This document shows, piece by piece, positions 16,464-25,589 of a stretch of 64,000 nt of DNA. Each line of letters starts with the position of its first letter. Position 1 is the stretch's first letter. The stretch comes from Chryseobacterium aquaeductus (lineage in GTDB: Bacteria; Bacteroidota; Bacteroidia; Flavobacteriales; Weeksellaceae), in NCBI RefSeq assembly GCF_905175375.1, contig NZ_CAJIMS010000001.1, forward strand, positions 3,038,001 through 3,102,000, in the 5' to 3' direction. The position numbers and the translations under genes are program-made. The notes below the pieces were generated by a model. That model saw only the letters and a list, made by a program, of their open reading frames with translations, was not told the DNA's origin and made no database searches.

Positions 16464-16823
16464 ATGAAAAAACTAGTAAAAATTACTGCTGCACTAACCT
16501 TCCTTTTTGTTTCTCAAAGTGCTTTTTCACAAGAAAAGGAAAATGAAGTAAAAATTCACGATGATATTAAACTAACTGCAACTTCGATATACAGAAATGT
16601 AGAAAAGAAAACTGTTGAATACACGGGTAATATTTCTTATCAGACAAAATCTATATCCTTTAAAAATGCTAAACGAATTATCGTTGATGAAAATACCTCG
16701 ACAATGAAAATCTATCATTGCCAAGATTTTAAGATAATCAACGCAAAAACTGTTACCAGAAAAACTAAAAAGGATAGCGAATTTATTACTTACAACTATA
16801 AAGAAAATACAATAGTCTTATAA
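16464..16823 (+). CDS. Small exported protein, function unknown
   Basis: 119 residues with a signal peptide (MKKLVKITAALTFLF..., cleavage after AFSQ). The mature part is beta-strand rich with a repeated pattern of short strands (DDIKLTATSIYRNVEKKT, ISFKNAKRIIVDENTSTMKIY) that is loosely like an OstA/LptA-type beta jellyroll, but the match is too weak to name. Single gene, separated by 115 bases from the M23 peptidase. Confidence 0.65.
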   Translation: MKKLVKITAALTFLFVSQSAFSQEKENEVKIHDDIKLTATSIYRNVEKKTVEYTGNISYQTKSISFKNAKRIIVDENTSTMKIYHCQDFKIINAKTVTRKTKKDSEFITYNYKENTIVL

Positions 16824-16981
16824 AACGTTCATACTGTCTTTATGTATCAAAAAACATATTTCTTTCAACATTACCTTTCTTTCTAAATATTCTTTTAAAA
16901 TATATTCGTTTTCATATCTCTTTGGTGTAAAAATAGATAGGGTAAAGGCATTACCACTCTAATAGATAAAACCATCACAAT

Positions 16982-17986
16982 ATGAATTCACAAAACAATT
17001 TAGAAAAAAGAAGCCTCAGAGGAAAAACCGTAGTTGTAACCGGAGGAAGCAGCGGTGTCGGAAAAGCGACCGTTGAAGCATTTGCATTGGAAGGTTGCAA
17101 CATCGTGATCGCAGCACGCGGACAGGAAGCTTTAGATGAAACCTTAAAACTTTGTCATGAACTTGAAATAAAAGCCATTGCCGTTCCCACAGACGTTTCC
17201 GTAGCTGAAGAAGTTGAAAATCTGGTACACAAAGCCATCGCCGAATTTGGCAGAATAGATATCTGGGTAAATAATGCCGGAGTAATGGCAAGCGGAAAAT
17301 TTGAGGAAATACCGATGAAACTTCATGAGCAGGTTATTAAAACCAATCTCTTCGGATATATGCACGGTGCATACAGCGTACTTCCTATTTTCAAGCAGCA
17401 GAATGAAGGTATATTGATCAATAATGTTTCGATTGGCGGATTCATGCCTGCTCCGTACAGTGCAGTATACTCCTCTACAAAATTCGGAATCCGTGGAATG
17501 ATGGAATGTTTGCAGGGTGAGATTTCAGATTTTGCCAATATCCACATTGCCAATTTATATCCTCAAATTCAGCGATCTACCGGAAATATGCATTCGGCAA
17601 AATATTCAGGTTTAGATTTTAAAGTTCCGCCATTCGCAGCAGATCCAAGAGATACCGCAGCGAAAATCTTACAATTGGCAAAACAGCCACAAAAAGATCT
17701 TTTCCCGGATTTTATGTCTTTCGCAATGAAGAATATCTACGGAGTTTTCCCGAAAGCCATCATCAACACAGCTTCTGCAGGAATGAGACTCATGATGAGA
17801 CTCAAAAATGCACCTTCGGATGCCGGAAATATATTGCAACCATCTTCAGAACCTCATCGCATTTACGGAGAAACCATTCTCCCTGTTCCAAGTAAAAAGA
17901 CCAAACTGGCAATGGTTGCCGGAGTTACCCTAGGATTGGCATATATGTTTTTTACCTCAAGAAAATCTGGAACTAAAGAAATATAA
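16982..17986 (+). CDS. Short-chain dehydrogenase/reductase with C-terminal membrane anchor
   Basis: 334 residues. Classical SDR core at about 13-210: nucleotide-binding TGGSSGVGKA, NNAG, the catalytic Ser in NNVSIGGFM, and YxxxK in YSSTKFGIRG. An extension of about 120 residues follows, ending in a hydrophobic helix (MVAGVTLGLAYMFFTS) and basic tail, suggesting membrane attachment. Such extended SDRs are common in Bacteroidetes; the substrate is unknown. A good terminator follows at 18006. Confidence 0.88.
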   Translation: MNSQNNLEKRSLRGKTVVVTGGSSGVGKATVEAFALEGCNIVIAARGQEALDETLKLCHELEIKAIAVPTDVSVAEEVENLVHKAIAEFGRIDIWVNNAGVMASGKFEEIPMKLHEQVIKTNLFGYMHGAYSVLPIFKQQNEGILINNVSIGGFMPAPYSAVYSSTKFGIRGMMECLQGEISDFANIHIANLYPQIQRSTGNMHSAKYSGLDFKVPPFAADPRDTAAKILQLAKQPQKDLFPDFMSFAMKNIYGVFPKAIINTASAGMRLMMRLKNAPSDAGNILQPSSEPHRIYGETILPVPSKKTKLAMVAGVTLGLAYMFFTSRKSGTKEI

Positions 17987-18005
17987 AAAGTTTATTGATA
18001 AAGCT

Positions 18006-18033
18006 AAAGCGGTCTTTTGTGACCGCTTTTTTT
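18006..18033 (+). terminator. Rho-independent terminator
   Basis: Stem AAAGCGGTC / GACCGCTTT with a 6-base loop and a T-run, 20 bases after the SDR stop. Confidence 0.9.
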
Positions 18034-18208
18034 GTGCTGAATTGTTTGATTGCTAAGCAATTGTTTTAACTTCAAAAGGGAAATTACAAAATGTTATAAT
18101 TAGGAAATGTAAATAATTATTTGGTTCTTAAATCAGCAAATAAACCACAACAAATACCATAAACATCCTTAAATTTCCAATCTCAACAGATTTTTAATTT
18201 TTTAGTAT

Positions 18209-18216
18209 TAAATTTG
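18209..18216 (+). promoter_or_regulatory. -7 element (TAnnTTTG) of the NUDIX regulator gene
   Basis: TAAATTTG 26 bases upstream of the ATG at 18242; no convincing -33 partner. Confidence 0.4.
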
Positions 18217-18241
18217 TGACCTTAGGCATTCACAAACAAAT

Positions 18242-18991
18242 ATGGATTCACAACAACAATTTTTAAAAATATCTGAAGAAGCTAAAGATTTATTTCTTCC
18301 GCACCTTTCCACGGATACCGTAATTTTTGGTTTCGATCAGAATGAGTTGAAAGTTCTTCTTCTTCAAATGACCTATCGCAAACAGTGGTTGCTCCCTGGC
18401 GGTTACGTGAAAAAAGATGAAGATATTGACGATGCTGCGAAAAGAGTTTTGAAAGAAAGAGCCGGAGTTTCTGATGTGTATCTTGAGGAATTTGGAGTTT
18501 TTGGTAAGAATAAAAGAAGTGAATTTTATTTTGAAGATTTTGAAGATTCTTTGTGGCATAAACAGAGATTTGTTTCTATAGGATATTACGCGCTGTACAA
18601 TCCGGATAATGCCAACCTTATTGTAGACGAATTCAGTGATAAATGTGAATGGATTTATCTGAGTAAGCTTTCAGAAATAGAATTTGCGATGGATCATCGT
18701 GAAATCATAGAAAAAGCACTTCTCACCCTGAGAGAAAAAATCTCTTACAAACCAATTGGTTACAATCTTTTACCTGAGAAGTTTACACTTTCCGAATTAC
18801 AAAAATTGTACGAAACCATTTTGGATAAGCAGCTTAACCGGGGAAATTTTTACCGAAAAATTAAAAATCTGGGAATACTAAGAAAATTAGATGAGCAGCG
18901 TCGTGGTGGTGCTCACAAATCTCCTGATCTATACACTTTTGATGATGAGAATTATAAGAAAGCTCTGGAAAATGGTCTTACCAACTGGTAA
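18242..18991 (+). CDS. NrtR-like NUDIX-HTH transcriptional regulator
   Basis: 249 residues: an N-terminal NUDIX domain (about 20-165) and a C-terminal winged helix (about 170-245, with FTLSELQKLYETIL and NFYRKIKNLGILRKL). The Nudix box reads GGYVKKDEDIDDAAKRVLKERAGV; the catalytic REUxEE core is changed (RVLKERAG), so it is probably a ligand sensor and not a hydrolase. Relatives (NrtR, and AraR-type in Bacteroides) control NAD or sugar catabolism genes. Its target is not evident: neighbours downstream are gene remnants. Confidence 0.82.
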   Translation: MDSQQQFLKISEEAKDLFLPHLSTDTVIFGFDQNELKVLLLQMTYRKQWLLPGGYVKKDEDIDDAAKRVLKERAGVSDVYLEEFGVFGKNKRSEFYFEDFEDSLWHKQRFVSIGYYALYNPDNANLIVDEFSDKCEWIYLSKLSEIEFAMDHREIIEKALLTLREKISYKPIGYNLLPEKFTLSELQKLYETILDKQLNRGNFYRKIKNLGILRKLDEQRRGGAHKSPDLYTFDDENYKKALENGLTNW

Positions 18992-18992
18992 A

Positions 18993-19112
18993 TTACAAAT
19001 CTAGTTGCTTCTGAAATTCTTCAAGATATTGAGCAATGTGAATACCATCTGCCAAACCATGATGCGCTTCTATTGAGACAGGAAGATATTTTCGTCTCTC
19101 AGTGGGCAACCA
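18993..19112 (-). pseudogene. Remnant of a chloramphenicol acetyltransferase-like gene
   Basis: The minus strand encodes RLWLPTERRKYLPVSIEAHH then GLADGIHIAQYLEEF and QKQLDL before a TAA at 18993-18995. This is the C-terminal active-site region of the CatA family, with the catalytic His of the HHxxxDG motif in HHGLADG. The frame is closed by a TAA just upstream (near 19113) and nothing of the remaining ~170 residues can be found, so only the tail survives. Confidence 0.65.
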
Positions 19113-19261
19113 CAATCTTTAATTTTTTGCTGTCTCATGGTTGGTTAGGTTTTACTAAATACTATAAATATGCCCTAATATAATGATTTTTTTTCTAAAA
19201 TAGATCTAACAAAAGTGAACTATTATTAGTCACTTTTTGTAACAATTAGATAGGTGTAGTT

Positions 19262-19414
19262 AGAAGTCAATTTTCATTTAAAAAAAATTTAACGCTTAAA
19301 AACAGATTGGTGATGATATCAAAAAACGGAGTTCCGACAAAAAAAATGGAAAATTGTAATGCAAGAAAAGCTGTTTCTGAAGTAGGTTTAATTTTGTCTG
19401 AAGGTACACACTAA
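19262..19414 (+). pseudogene. Remnant of an old-yellow-enzyme (NADH:flavin oxidoreductase) gene
   Basis: About 50 codons read FSFKKNLTLKNRLVM, then KNGVPTKKMEN, then AVSEVGLILSEGTH before a TAA at 19412-19414. This follows the N-terminus of OYE/NemA-type enzymes (the usual LKNRIVMAP...G.PT...YY..RA..GLI.SEGT), but the segment after VM is shortened and the remaining ~300 residues are absent. A decayed copy is the simplest reading. Confidence 0.6.
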
Positions 19415-19614
19415 TTAATAATCTTCCCAATCTGATTTGTCAGTTTTTTTTGAAGTTATAATCTAAGTACGGATGATGATGTTTAAAACATAAAGCAAAC
19501 AACACTTCAGCGGAAGTTATATTTCCAATATCTGCAACAACTAAATAAAATGAGTAGCATTTGTGGAATTTGGTTAGATTTTTGAATATCACAAATACAC
19601 TAATCATCACTCTT
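19415..19614. other. Non-coding stretch with a possible further gene remnant
   Basis: On the minus strand a frame ending at 19440 has protein-like composition (SFYLVVADIGNITSAEVL, FALCFKHHHPYLDYNF) but no start or recognisable family. The rest shows nothing clear. Confidence 0.3.
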
Positions 19615-20640
19615 TTGAAACTCATTACATTTACAAACAAAGGTATTTACTGTCCGCAGGGCAAATTTTATATTGATCCCTGGAGACCGGTAGATCTAGC
19701 CGTTATTACGCATGGGCACGCCGATCATGCACGATGGGGAATGAAAAGATATCTTTGTCATCATTTCACCAAACCGATTTTACACCAGAGAATTTCTCCC
19801 GATATCGAATGTCAGACTTTGCAATATGGTGAGGTTTTAGACATCAACGGAGTGAAACTATCCATGCATCCTGCCGGTCATATCATTGGTTCTGCACAAA
19901 TAAGACTAGAATACAAGGGCTATGTAAGTGTAATTTCCGGTGATTATAAAGTCCAGGATGACGGTTTGAGTACACCTTTCGAATTGGTAAGATGTAATGA
20001 ATTTGTTACAGAAAGCACTTTTGGACTTCCTATTTACAATTGGCTGGAAGTTCCCGACTTAAATAAAAGACTTCAAAATTGGGTATTACGAAATCAGGAA
20101 AATCAAAAAACATCTGTTTTTATCGGCTATTCTTTGGGTAAAGCACAGAGAATTATGAAAGCCGTTGAAGGAATGGGGAAAATTCACGTCCACTACTCGA
20201 TCGGTAAATTGAATAAAGCTTTTGAAGAAGTCGGAATTGTACTTCCTGATTATGAAGTTCCCGATTTCCGGGAAAGTATCAAACATGTAGCTGGAGACAT
20301 AGTTATTGTTCCACCTGCTTTGGTTGACAGTAATGTTATCAAGAAAATTCCGGATGCAGCAACTGCAATCTGTTCCGGTTGGATGCAAGTGCGAGGTGCG
20401 AGAAGATGGCGGAGTATGGATGCAGGTTTCCCGATGAGCGATCATGCGGACTGGTCGGGTTTGTTGCAAGCCGTAAAAGCCACAGAAGCAGAGATCGTAC
20501 ACGTCACTCACGGGCAAACTGAAGTGTTTTCTAAATATTTAAACGAACTCGGAATAAAATCCGATGTCGTGGAAACACTTTATGGAAATGATGATGAAGA
20601 AGTTACTGAAAAAGAAGAAACAAAAGACACCGAAGTATGA
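19615..20640 (+). CDS. Ligase-associated DNA exonuclease (metallo-beta-lactamase fold)
   Basis: 341 residues from a TTG at 19615, chosen because family members start with a sequence like LKLITFTNKGIYCPQG; the frame is open upstream but without homology or ATG. Motifs of the beta-CASP/MBL nucleases: THGHADHARWG (HxHxDH), HPAGHIIGSAQ, ISGDYKVQDDG, ESTFGLP, GYSLGKAQR, PMSDHADW and THGQT. It belongs to the putative exonuclease family always found beside a bacterial ATP-dependent ligase. Its stop overlaps the ligase start (ATGA), and the four repair genes lie in order on the same strand. Confidence 0.9.
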   Translation: MKLITFTNKGIYCPQGKFYIDPWRPVDLAVITHGHADHARWGMKRYLCHHFTKPILHQRISPDIECQTLQYGEVLDINGVKLSMHPAGHIIGSAQIRLEYKGYVSVISGDYKVQDDGLSTPFELVRCNEFVTESTFGLPIYNWLEVPDLNKRLQNWVLRNQENQKTSVFIGYSLGKAQRIMKAVEGMGKIHVHYSIGKLNKAFEEVGIVLPDYEVPDFRESIKHVAGDIVIVPPALVDSNVIKKIPDAATAICSGWMQVRGARRWRSMDAGFPMSDHADWSGLLQAVKATEAEIVHVTHGQTEVFSKYLNELGIKSDVVETLYGNDDEEVTEKEETKDTEV

Positions 20641-22217
20641 AAAATTTCGCTGAATTGATCAATGCTTTGGAAAGTACCAATAAAACCAATGCGAAAATTG
20701 ATGCCATTATCGATTATCTTGAGCGTGCTCCGGATGATGATAAAGTATGGTTTGTTGCAATGTTTACCGGGAAAAGACCTAAGAGAAACGTGAATTCCAA
20801 TTATATGAAAGAATGGGCATTGGAAATTACTCAGATTCCTTTTTGGCTGTTTCAGGAAAGTTATTCTTCAGTCGGAGATTTGGGCGAAACCCTTTCACTT
20901 ATCCTTCCGGCGCCATCGCAAAAGATTGAAAAAACACTTTCAGAATGGATGAGCGAAATTTTAAATCTGAAAGAAAAATCTGAAGCCGAAAAAAAAGAAT
21001 TCGTCCTCCAGTCATGGGACGGTTTAGATTATACCGAACGGTTGATTTTCAATAAATTATTGGGTGGAAGTTTCAGAATCGGAGTTTCTTCAAAAACTTT
21101 GATCAATGCTCTGACAAAATATTCCGGACAGGAAGCAAGTGCTTTAATGCACAGTATGATGGGAAAATGGCTTCCCAACGAGATTTCTTTTCAGGAGTTG
21201 ATTTCCGCCGAAAAGGTAAATACAGATAATTCCAGACCCTACCCGTTCTGTCTCGCTTATCCTTTAGAAAAAGATTTGCAGGATTTGGGCGAGCCCGAAG
21301 AGTGGCAAATTGAGTATAAATGGGACGGAATTCGTGGACAAGTCATCCGAAGAAATGATGAGGTTTTTATCTGGTCTCGTGGTGAAGAATTGGTAACCGA
21401 GCAATTTCCGGAAATTGCCGATGCCGTGAAGGCTATGAAAGGCAACTTTGTTTTAGACGGAGAAATTCTGGCAGTAAATGAAGGGAACGTTTTAAATTTT
21501 AATGAATTACAAAAACGTTTAAACCGAAAAACTTTAACCAAAAAAATGCTGTCAGAAATTCCGATCGAAGTTTTTGTCTATGATCTTTTAGAATTGGAAG
21601 GAAATGATCTTCGAGAAAAACCCATATCAGCCCGAAGAGCAATGCTTGAAGAATTATTGCTAAATGAAACTCAGGAAAGAATAAAATTATCTCAAATTAT
21701 AGAATTTAAAGATTGGAATCAATTAGATCTTATCAGAGAAAATTCCCGTGAGATCAACAGCGAAGGTTTGATGCTGAAACAAAAAAATTCGCACTATCAT
21801 TCCGGAAGAAAAAAAGGAGATTGGTGGAAATGGAAAATTAGTCCGTTAACGATTGATGCAGTTCTCATCTACGCTCAAAAAGGTAGCGGAAGACGTAGTG
21901 CTTATTATACAGACTACAGTTTTGCTGTCAAAAGTGGTGATAAATTGGTGACGATTGCCAAAGCATATTCAGGATTGACGGACAAAGAAATAATGGAAGT
22001 CAGTAAATTTGTAAATAAAAATGCAATCGAAAAATTTGGTCCGGTACGTACCGTAAAACCTGAATTGGTTTTTGAGATTGCTTTTGAAGGAATTGGCTTC
22101 AGCAACCGTCACAAAAGCGGTGTTGCGCTACGTTTCCCAAGAATTTTAAGATGGCGTAAAGACAAAACCGTGAATGATATTGATGATATTGAAGAGATTA
22201 AAAAATTGATACTGTAG
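20637..22217 (+). CDS. ATP-dependent DNA ligase, bacterial repair type
   Basis: 526 residues. N-terminal DNA-binding domain (1-190), nucleotidyltransferase domain with the adenylated Lys228 in EYKWDGIRGQ (KxDG), then LDGEILAV (motif III), EGLMLKQKN (motif IV), and KGDWWKWK (motif V), followed by an OB-fold region ending PRILRWRKDKT. This is the ligase of the four-gene cluster with exonuclease, DEXH helicase and PdeM, linked in other bacteria to DNA damage tolerance. Overlaps the exonuclease gene by 4 bases. Confidence 0.95.
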   Translation: MKNFAELINALESTNKTNAKIDAIIDYLERAPDDDKVWFVAMFTGKRPKRNVNSNYMKEWALEITQIPFWLFQESYSSVGDLGETLSLILPAPSQKIEKTLSEWMSEILNLKEKSEAEKKEFVLQSWDGLDYTERLIFNKLLGGSFRIGVSSKTLINALTKYSGQEASALMHSMMGKWLPNEISFQELISAEKVNTDNSRPYPFCLAYPLEKDLQDLGEPEEWQIEYKWDGIRGQVIRRNDEVFIWSRGEELVTEQFPEIADAVKAMKGNFVLDGEILAVNEGNVLNFNELQKRLNRKTLTKKMLSEIPIEVFVYDLLELEGNDLREKPISARRAMLEELLLNETQERIKLSQIIEFKDWNQLDLIRENSREINSEGLMLKQKNSHYHSGRKKGDWWKWKISPLTIDAVLIYAQKGSGRRSAYYTDYSFAVKSGDKLVTIAKAYSGLTDKEIMEVSKFVNKNAIEKFGPVRTVKPELVFEIAFEGIGFSNRHKSGVALRFPRILRWRKDKTVNDIDDIEEIKKLIL

Positions 22218-22229
22218 CTGAAAAAATTA

Positions 22230-22360
22230 ACCACAAAAGTCACAAAAGTTTTTTTAAGTTTTAAATTGTAAAAATCAAAAAGCTCAAGAAAGTTGATGCA
22301 TATAGCTTATTTGAACTTTAGAAAATGATTAATAAACTTTTCTTTTGTGACTTTTGTGGT
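22230..22360. repeat. Inverted-repeat element between ligase and helicase genes
   Basis: Perfect 19-bp arms ACCACAAAAGTCACAAAAG (22230-22248) and its complement (22342-22360), separated by 93 bases with no coding signal. It fills most of the ligase-helicase gap, while the other joints of the cluster are tight or short. It looks like a dispersed REP- or MITE-like insertion; a copy-number search would show this. Confidence 0.75.
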
Positions 22361-22380
22361 AAGAAATTATGTGGTAAAAA

Positions 22381-24837
22381 ATGAGCAACTACGAAAATAC
22401 CGAAGGCTTTAAAATCATTCAAAACTGGATGATGGAAAAAGGCAATTCTCCATTCAAGTTTCAAATGGATACTTGGCAAAAATTCGGGAATGGTTACAGC
22501 GGAATGGTTGTAGCGCCAACAGGTTTCGGGAAAACTTTTTCGGTGTTTTTAGCTCTGATCTCAGATTTTCTTACCCATCCCGAAAAGTATAAAAAAGGTC
22601 TGAAAATGCTCTGGATAACGCCTTTGCGTTCTCTTTCTAAAGATATTGCAAAAGCAATGCAGGAAGCCATTGATGAGATTGGTCTGGATTGGGTTGTAGG
22701 AGTACGAAATGGAGATACAGATCCGAAAGTACGGCAGCAGCAGGTGAAAAATATGCCCGATATTTTGGTGGTTACTCCGGAAAGTTTGCAGCTTCTTCTC
22801 GCTCAGAAAAATCATCAAAGATTCTTTACCGGCCTTCAATGTATTGCAATCGACGAATGGCATGAATTATTAGGCTCAAAACGTGGCGTGATTGTAGAGT
22901 TGGCAATTTCTCAGTTGTATCACTACGTTCCAAAAATTAAAATTTGGGGCATTACGGCAACCATTGGAAATCTTGAAGAAGCGCAGGATGTTTTGATTCC
23001 GTATGACATTAAAAAAACAAAAATTACCGCTAAAGAATCTAAGAAAATTGAAATTATCTCGGTTTTTCCTGATGAGGTTGAGCTTCTACCTTGGGCAGGG
23101 CATCTCGGACAAAAATTAGCAGATAAAGTTGTTCCGATCATTCTAGAATCTAAATCGACTATTGTTTTTACCAATACCCGAAGCCAAAGCGAAATGTGGT
23201 ATCAGCTTTTGCTGAATGCTTATCCTGATTTTGCCGGACAAATTGCCATTCACCACAGTTCAATTGATACACATCTCAGAATTTGGATCGAGGAAAATTT
23301 AAGTTCAGGAAAATTAAAAGCTGTTGTTTCCACATCATCTTTGGATTTGGGAATTGATTTTAAACCTGTAGACACCGTTATACAAATCGGTTCTGCAAAA
23401 GGTGTTGCAAGGTTTCTCCAACGTGCCGGACGAAGCGGCCACTCCCCTTTTGAAACTTCGAAGATCTTTTGCCTTCCTACCCATTCTTTAGAATTAATAG
23501 AAGTTGCTGCTTTAAAAGAAGCGGTGAAACAGAAAGTTATCGAACCGCGTGAACCTTTGGTTTTATGTTTTGATGTTCTGGTTCAGTTTATAATGACTTT
23601 GGCTGTTGGTGACGGATTCTTTCCTGATGAAGTGTATGAAAGAATCAAAAAAGTGTATACTTTTCAGGAAATCACAAATGGTGAATGGAAAAGCATTATC
23701 GAATTTCTCACCATTGGAGGAAGTGCTTTGAAAAGCTATGAAGAATACCATAAAGTCGTCATCATGGAAGACGGACTTCACAAAGTTACATCAAGAAAAA
23801 TAGCGATGCTTCATCGGATGAATATGGGAGCGATCGTAAGTGATGCGATGCTGAAAGTAAAATTCATCTCAGGCGGCTACATCGGAATGGTGGAAGAATA
23901 TTTTATTTCCAGGCTGAAAAAAGAAGAAAAATTTATTTTGGCGGGTCGTGTTTTGGAAGTAGCCATGATTAAAGAAATGACAGTTTTCGTTCGTGCTTCC
24001 AAAGGAAAAGCCATGGCACCAAGTTATTTGGGGGGAAGATTACCATTAAGTTCTAATCTCGGACATTTTTTAAGAGAAAAATTATCCGGAGCATTGAATC
24101 CTAAAGCTTCTGAGAAGGAACTGAAATTTTTGCATCCGCTTTTAGTCAATCAGGAAAAGCGTTCGCATATTCCGAAAGAGGATGAATTTTTGGTTGAAAT
24201 GATCAAAAACCGCGAAGGATATCATCTTTTTATGTATCCTTTTGAAGGAAGATTGGTACACGAAGTGATGGCGGCATTGATTGCTTACCGAATTTCGAAA
24301 CTGGCACCAATTTCTTTCTCGATGGCGATGAACGATTATGGTTTTGAATTATTTAGCGATAAAGAAATACCTTTGAATGAAGATAATCTGGAGAAAATAT
24401 TGACACGAGATAATCTAATGGTTGATGTAATTTCGAGCATTAATTCTGCAGAGATGGCGAGACGTAAATTTCGGGACATAGCCGTTATTTCCGGAATGGT
24501 GGTGCAGAATTTTCCAGGAAAACAACGTTCTAATAAAGCTTTGCAAAGTTCGGCAGGATTGATTTTTAAAGTTTTGGAAGATTACGATCCCAATCATTTT
24601 TTGGTGAGACAGGCGTATACGGAAGTTTTTAATATGCAACTTCAGGAACAAAGATTGGTTCAGGCTTTCAAACGAATTGAAAATTCTAAACTGATCCTGA
24701 AATTTTCTAATAAATTTACACCTTTGAGTTTCCCGATAAAAGTTGATAGTTTGAGACAGACTCTGACGAGCGAAAATCTGGATGCAAGAATTCAAAAGCT
24801 GATCAAACAGTCCGGAAGGAATATTAAAGATGAATAA
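22381..24837 (+). CDS. Ligase-associated DEXH-box helicase (Lhr-like)
   Basis: 818 residues, superfamily 2. Motif I APTGFGKTFS, Ia WITPLRSL, II DEWHE (DExH), III ITATIG, IV/V IVFTNTRSQ and STSSLDLGIDF, VI FLQRAGRSGHSP. The C-terminal ~350 residues match the winged-helix/beta-barrel part of Lhr-type helicases, shorter than full Lhr. It is the helicase of the ligase-associated DNA damage cluster. Separated from the ligase gene by the inverted-repeat element, so it may have its own promoter or depend on read-through. Confidence 0.93.
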   Translation: MSNYENTEGFKIIQNWMMEKGNSPFKFQMDTWQKFGNGYSGMVVAPTGFGKTFSVFLALISDFLTHPEKYKKGLKMLWITPLRSLSKDIAKAMQEAIDEIGLDWVVGVRNGDTDPKVRQQQVKNMPDILVVTPESLQLLLAQKNHQRFFTGLQCIAIDEWHELLGSKRGVIVELAISQLYHYVPKIKIWGITATIGNLEEAQDVLIPYDIKKTKITAKESKKIEIISVFPDEVELLPWAGHLGQKLADKVVPIILESKSTIVFTNTRSQSEMWYQLLLNAYPDFAGQIAIHHSSIDTHLRIWIEENLSSGKLKAVVSTSSLDLGIDFKPVDTVIQIGSAKGVARFLQRAGRSGHSPFETSKIFCLPTHSLELIEVAALKEAVKQKVIEPREPLVLCFDVLVQFIMTLAVGDGFFPDEVYERIKKVYTFQEITNGEWKSIIEFLTIGGSALKSYEEYHKVVIMEDGLHKVTSRKIAMLHRMNMGAIVSDAMLKVKFISGGYIGMVEEYFISRLKKEEKFILAGRVLEVAMIKEMTVFVRASKGKAMAPSYLGGRLPLSSNLGHFLREKLSGALNPKASEKELKFLHPLLVNQEKRSHIPKEDEFLVEMIKNREGYHLFMYPFEGRLVHEVMAALIAYRISKLAPISFSMAMNDYGFELFSDKEIPLNEDNLEKILTRDNLMVDVISSINSAEMARRKFRDIAVISGMVVQNFPGKQRSNKALQSSAGLIFKVLEDYDPNHFLVRQAYTEVFNMQLQEQRLVQAFKRIENSKLILKFSNKFTPLSFPIKVDSLRQTLTSENLDARIQKLIKQSGRNIKDE

Positions 24838-24937
24838 TTTAAATAAATAAATAATATTTGTCGTGGTAAGAATCTGAATGTTCCAAATAAAATATGGATG
24901 GACTTCTAAAGATGACAAAATGAGAATAGAAATTTAA

Positions 24938-25582
24938 ATGAACGTAGCAACAAAGAATATAACAGTACAGGAAGAAATTTTCACTTTGACCAATCAACGT
25001 GCATTGTTTTGGAAGAAAGAAAAAGCTTTGATTTTTTCTGATCTCCATATCGGTAAAACTGCCCATTTCAGAAAAAACGGAATTGCTTTGGCAAATCATA
25101 TCATGAAAAATGATTTGGAAAGATTATCTGTGTTGATAGAATACTTTCAGCCTGAAAAATTCATCATTGTTGGCGATCTTCTGCATGCCGGAAACAACTC
25201 TGATGTTGATGATTTCTGCGATTGGAAAAATAATTACCAGCATATAAAATTTTATCTTGTTGAGGGAAATCATGACCGGATTTCAAAAACTTTAGAGAAA
25301 AAATTATGTCTCGATTTCAGATCAGATATTTTAGAAATTGACGACATTGCTTTTGTACACGATTTTGATCGTTCAAATCATAAATTTCAGATTACAGGAC
25401 ACATCCATCCCGGATTTGTAATTAACTCTCCGGTAAAAAAAATAAAACTGCCGTGTTTTGTACAAACTTCCAAGCAACTGTTATTGCCAGCCTTCAGCGA
25501 GTTTACAGGTTTAGATACAAAAAACATCCCTAAAAAAGGAATGTATTTTGTTTTTACAGATTCGGATATTTATGAGATTTAG
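24938..25582 (+). CDS. pdeM: Ligase-associated metallophosphoesterase PdeM
   Basis: 214 residues, calcineurin-like phosphoesterase with FSDLHIGKTAHFRKNG (DxH), VGDLLHAGNNSD (GDxxH), EGNHDR (GNHD) and TGHIHPGFVI (GHxH), the complete set of metal ligands. It is the fourth member of the ligase-associated DNA damage response set and is expected to be an endonuclease or DNA-end phosphoesterase acting with the exonuclease, ligase and helicase just upstream. Ends 7 bases before the convergent LuxR-type gene. Confidence 0.93.
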   Translation: MNVATKNITVQEEIFTLTNQRALFWKKEKALIFSDLHIGKTAHFRKNGIALANHIMKNDLERLSVLIEYFQPEKFIIVGDLLHAGNNSDVDDFCDWKNNYQHIKFYLVEGNHDRISKTLEKKLCLDFRSDILEIDDIAFVHDFDRSNHKFQITGHIHPGFVINSPVKKIKLPCFVQTSKQLLLPAFSEFTGLDTKNIPKKGMYFVFTDSDIYEI

Positions 25583-25589
25583 CAAAATA

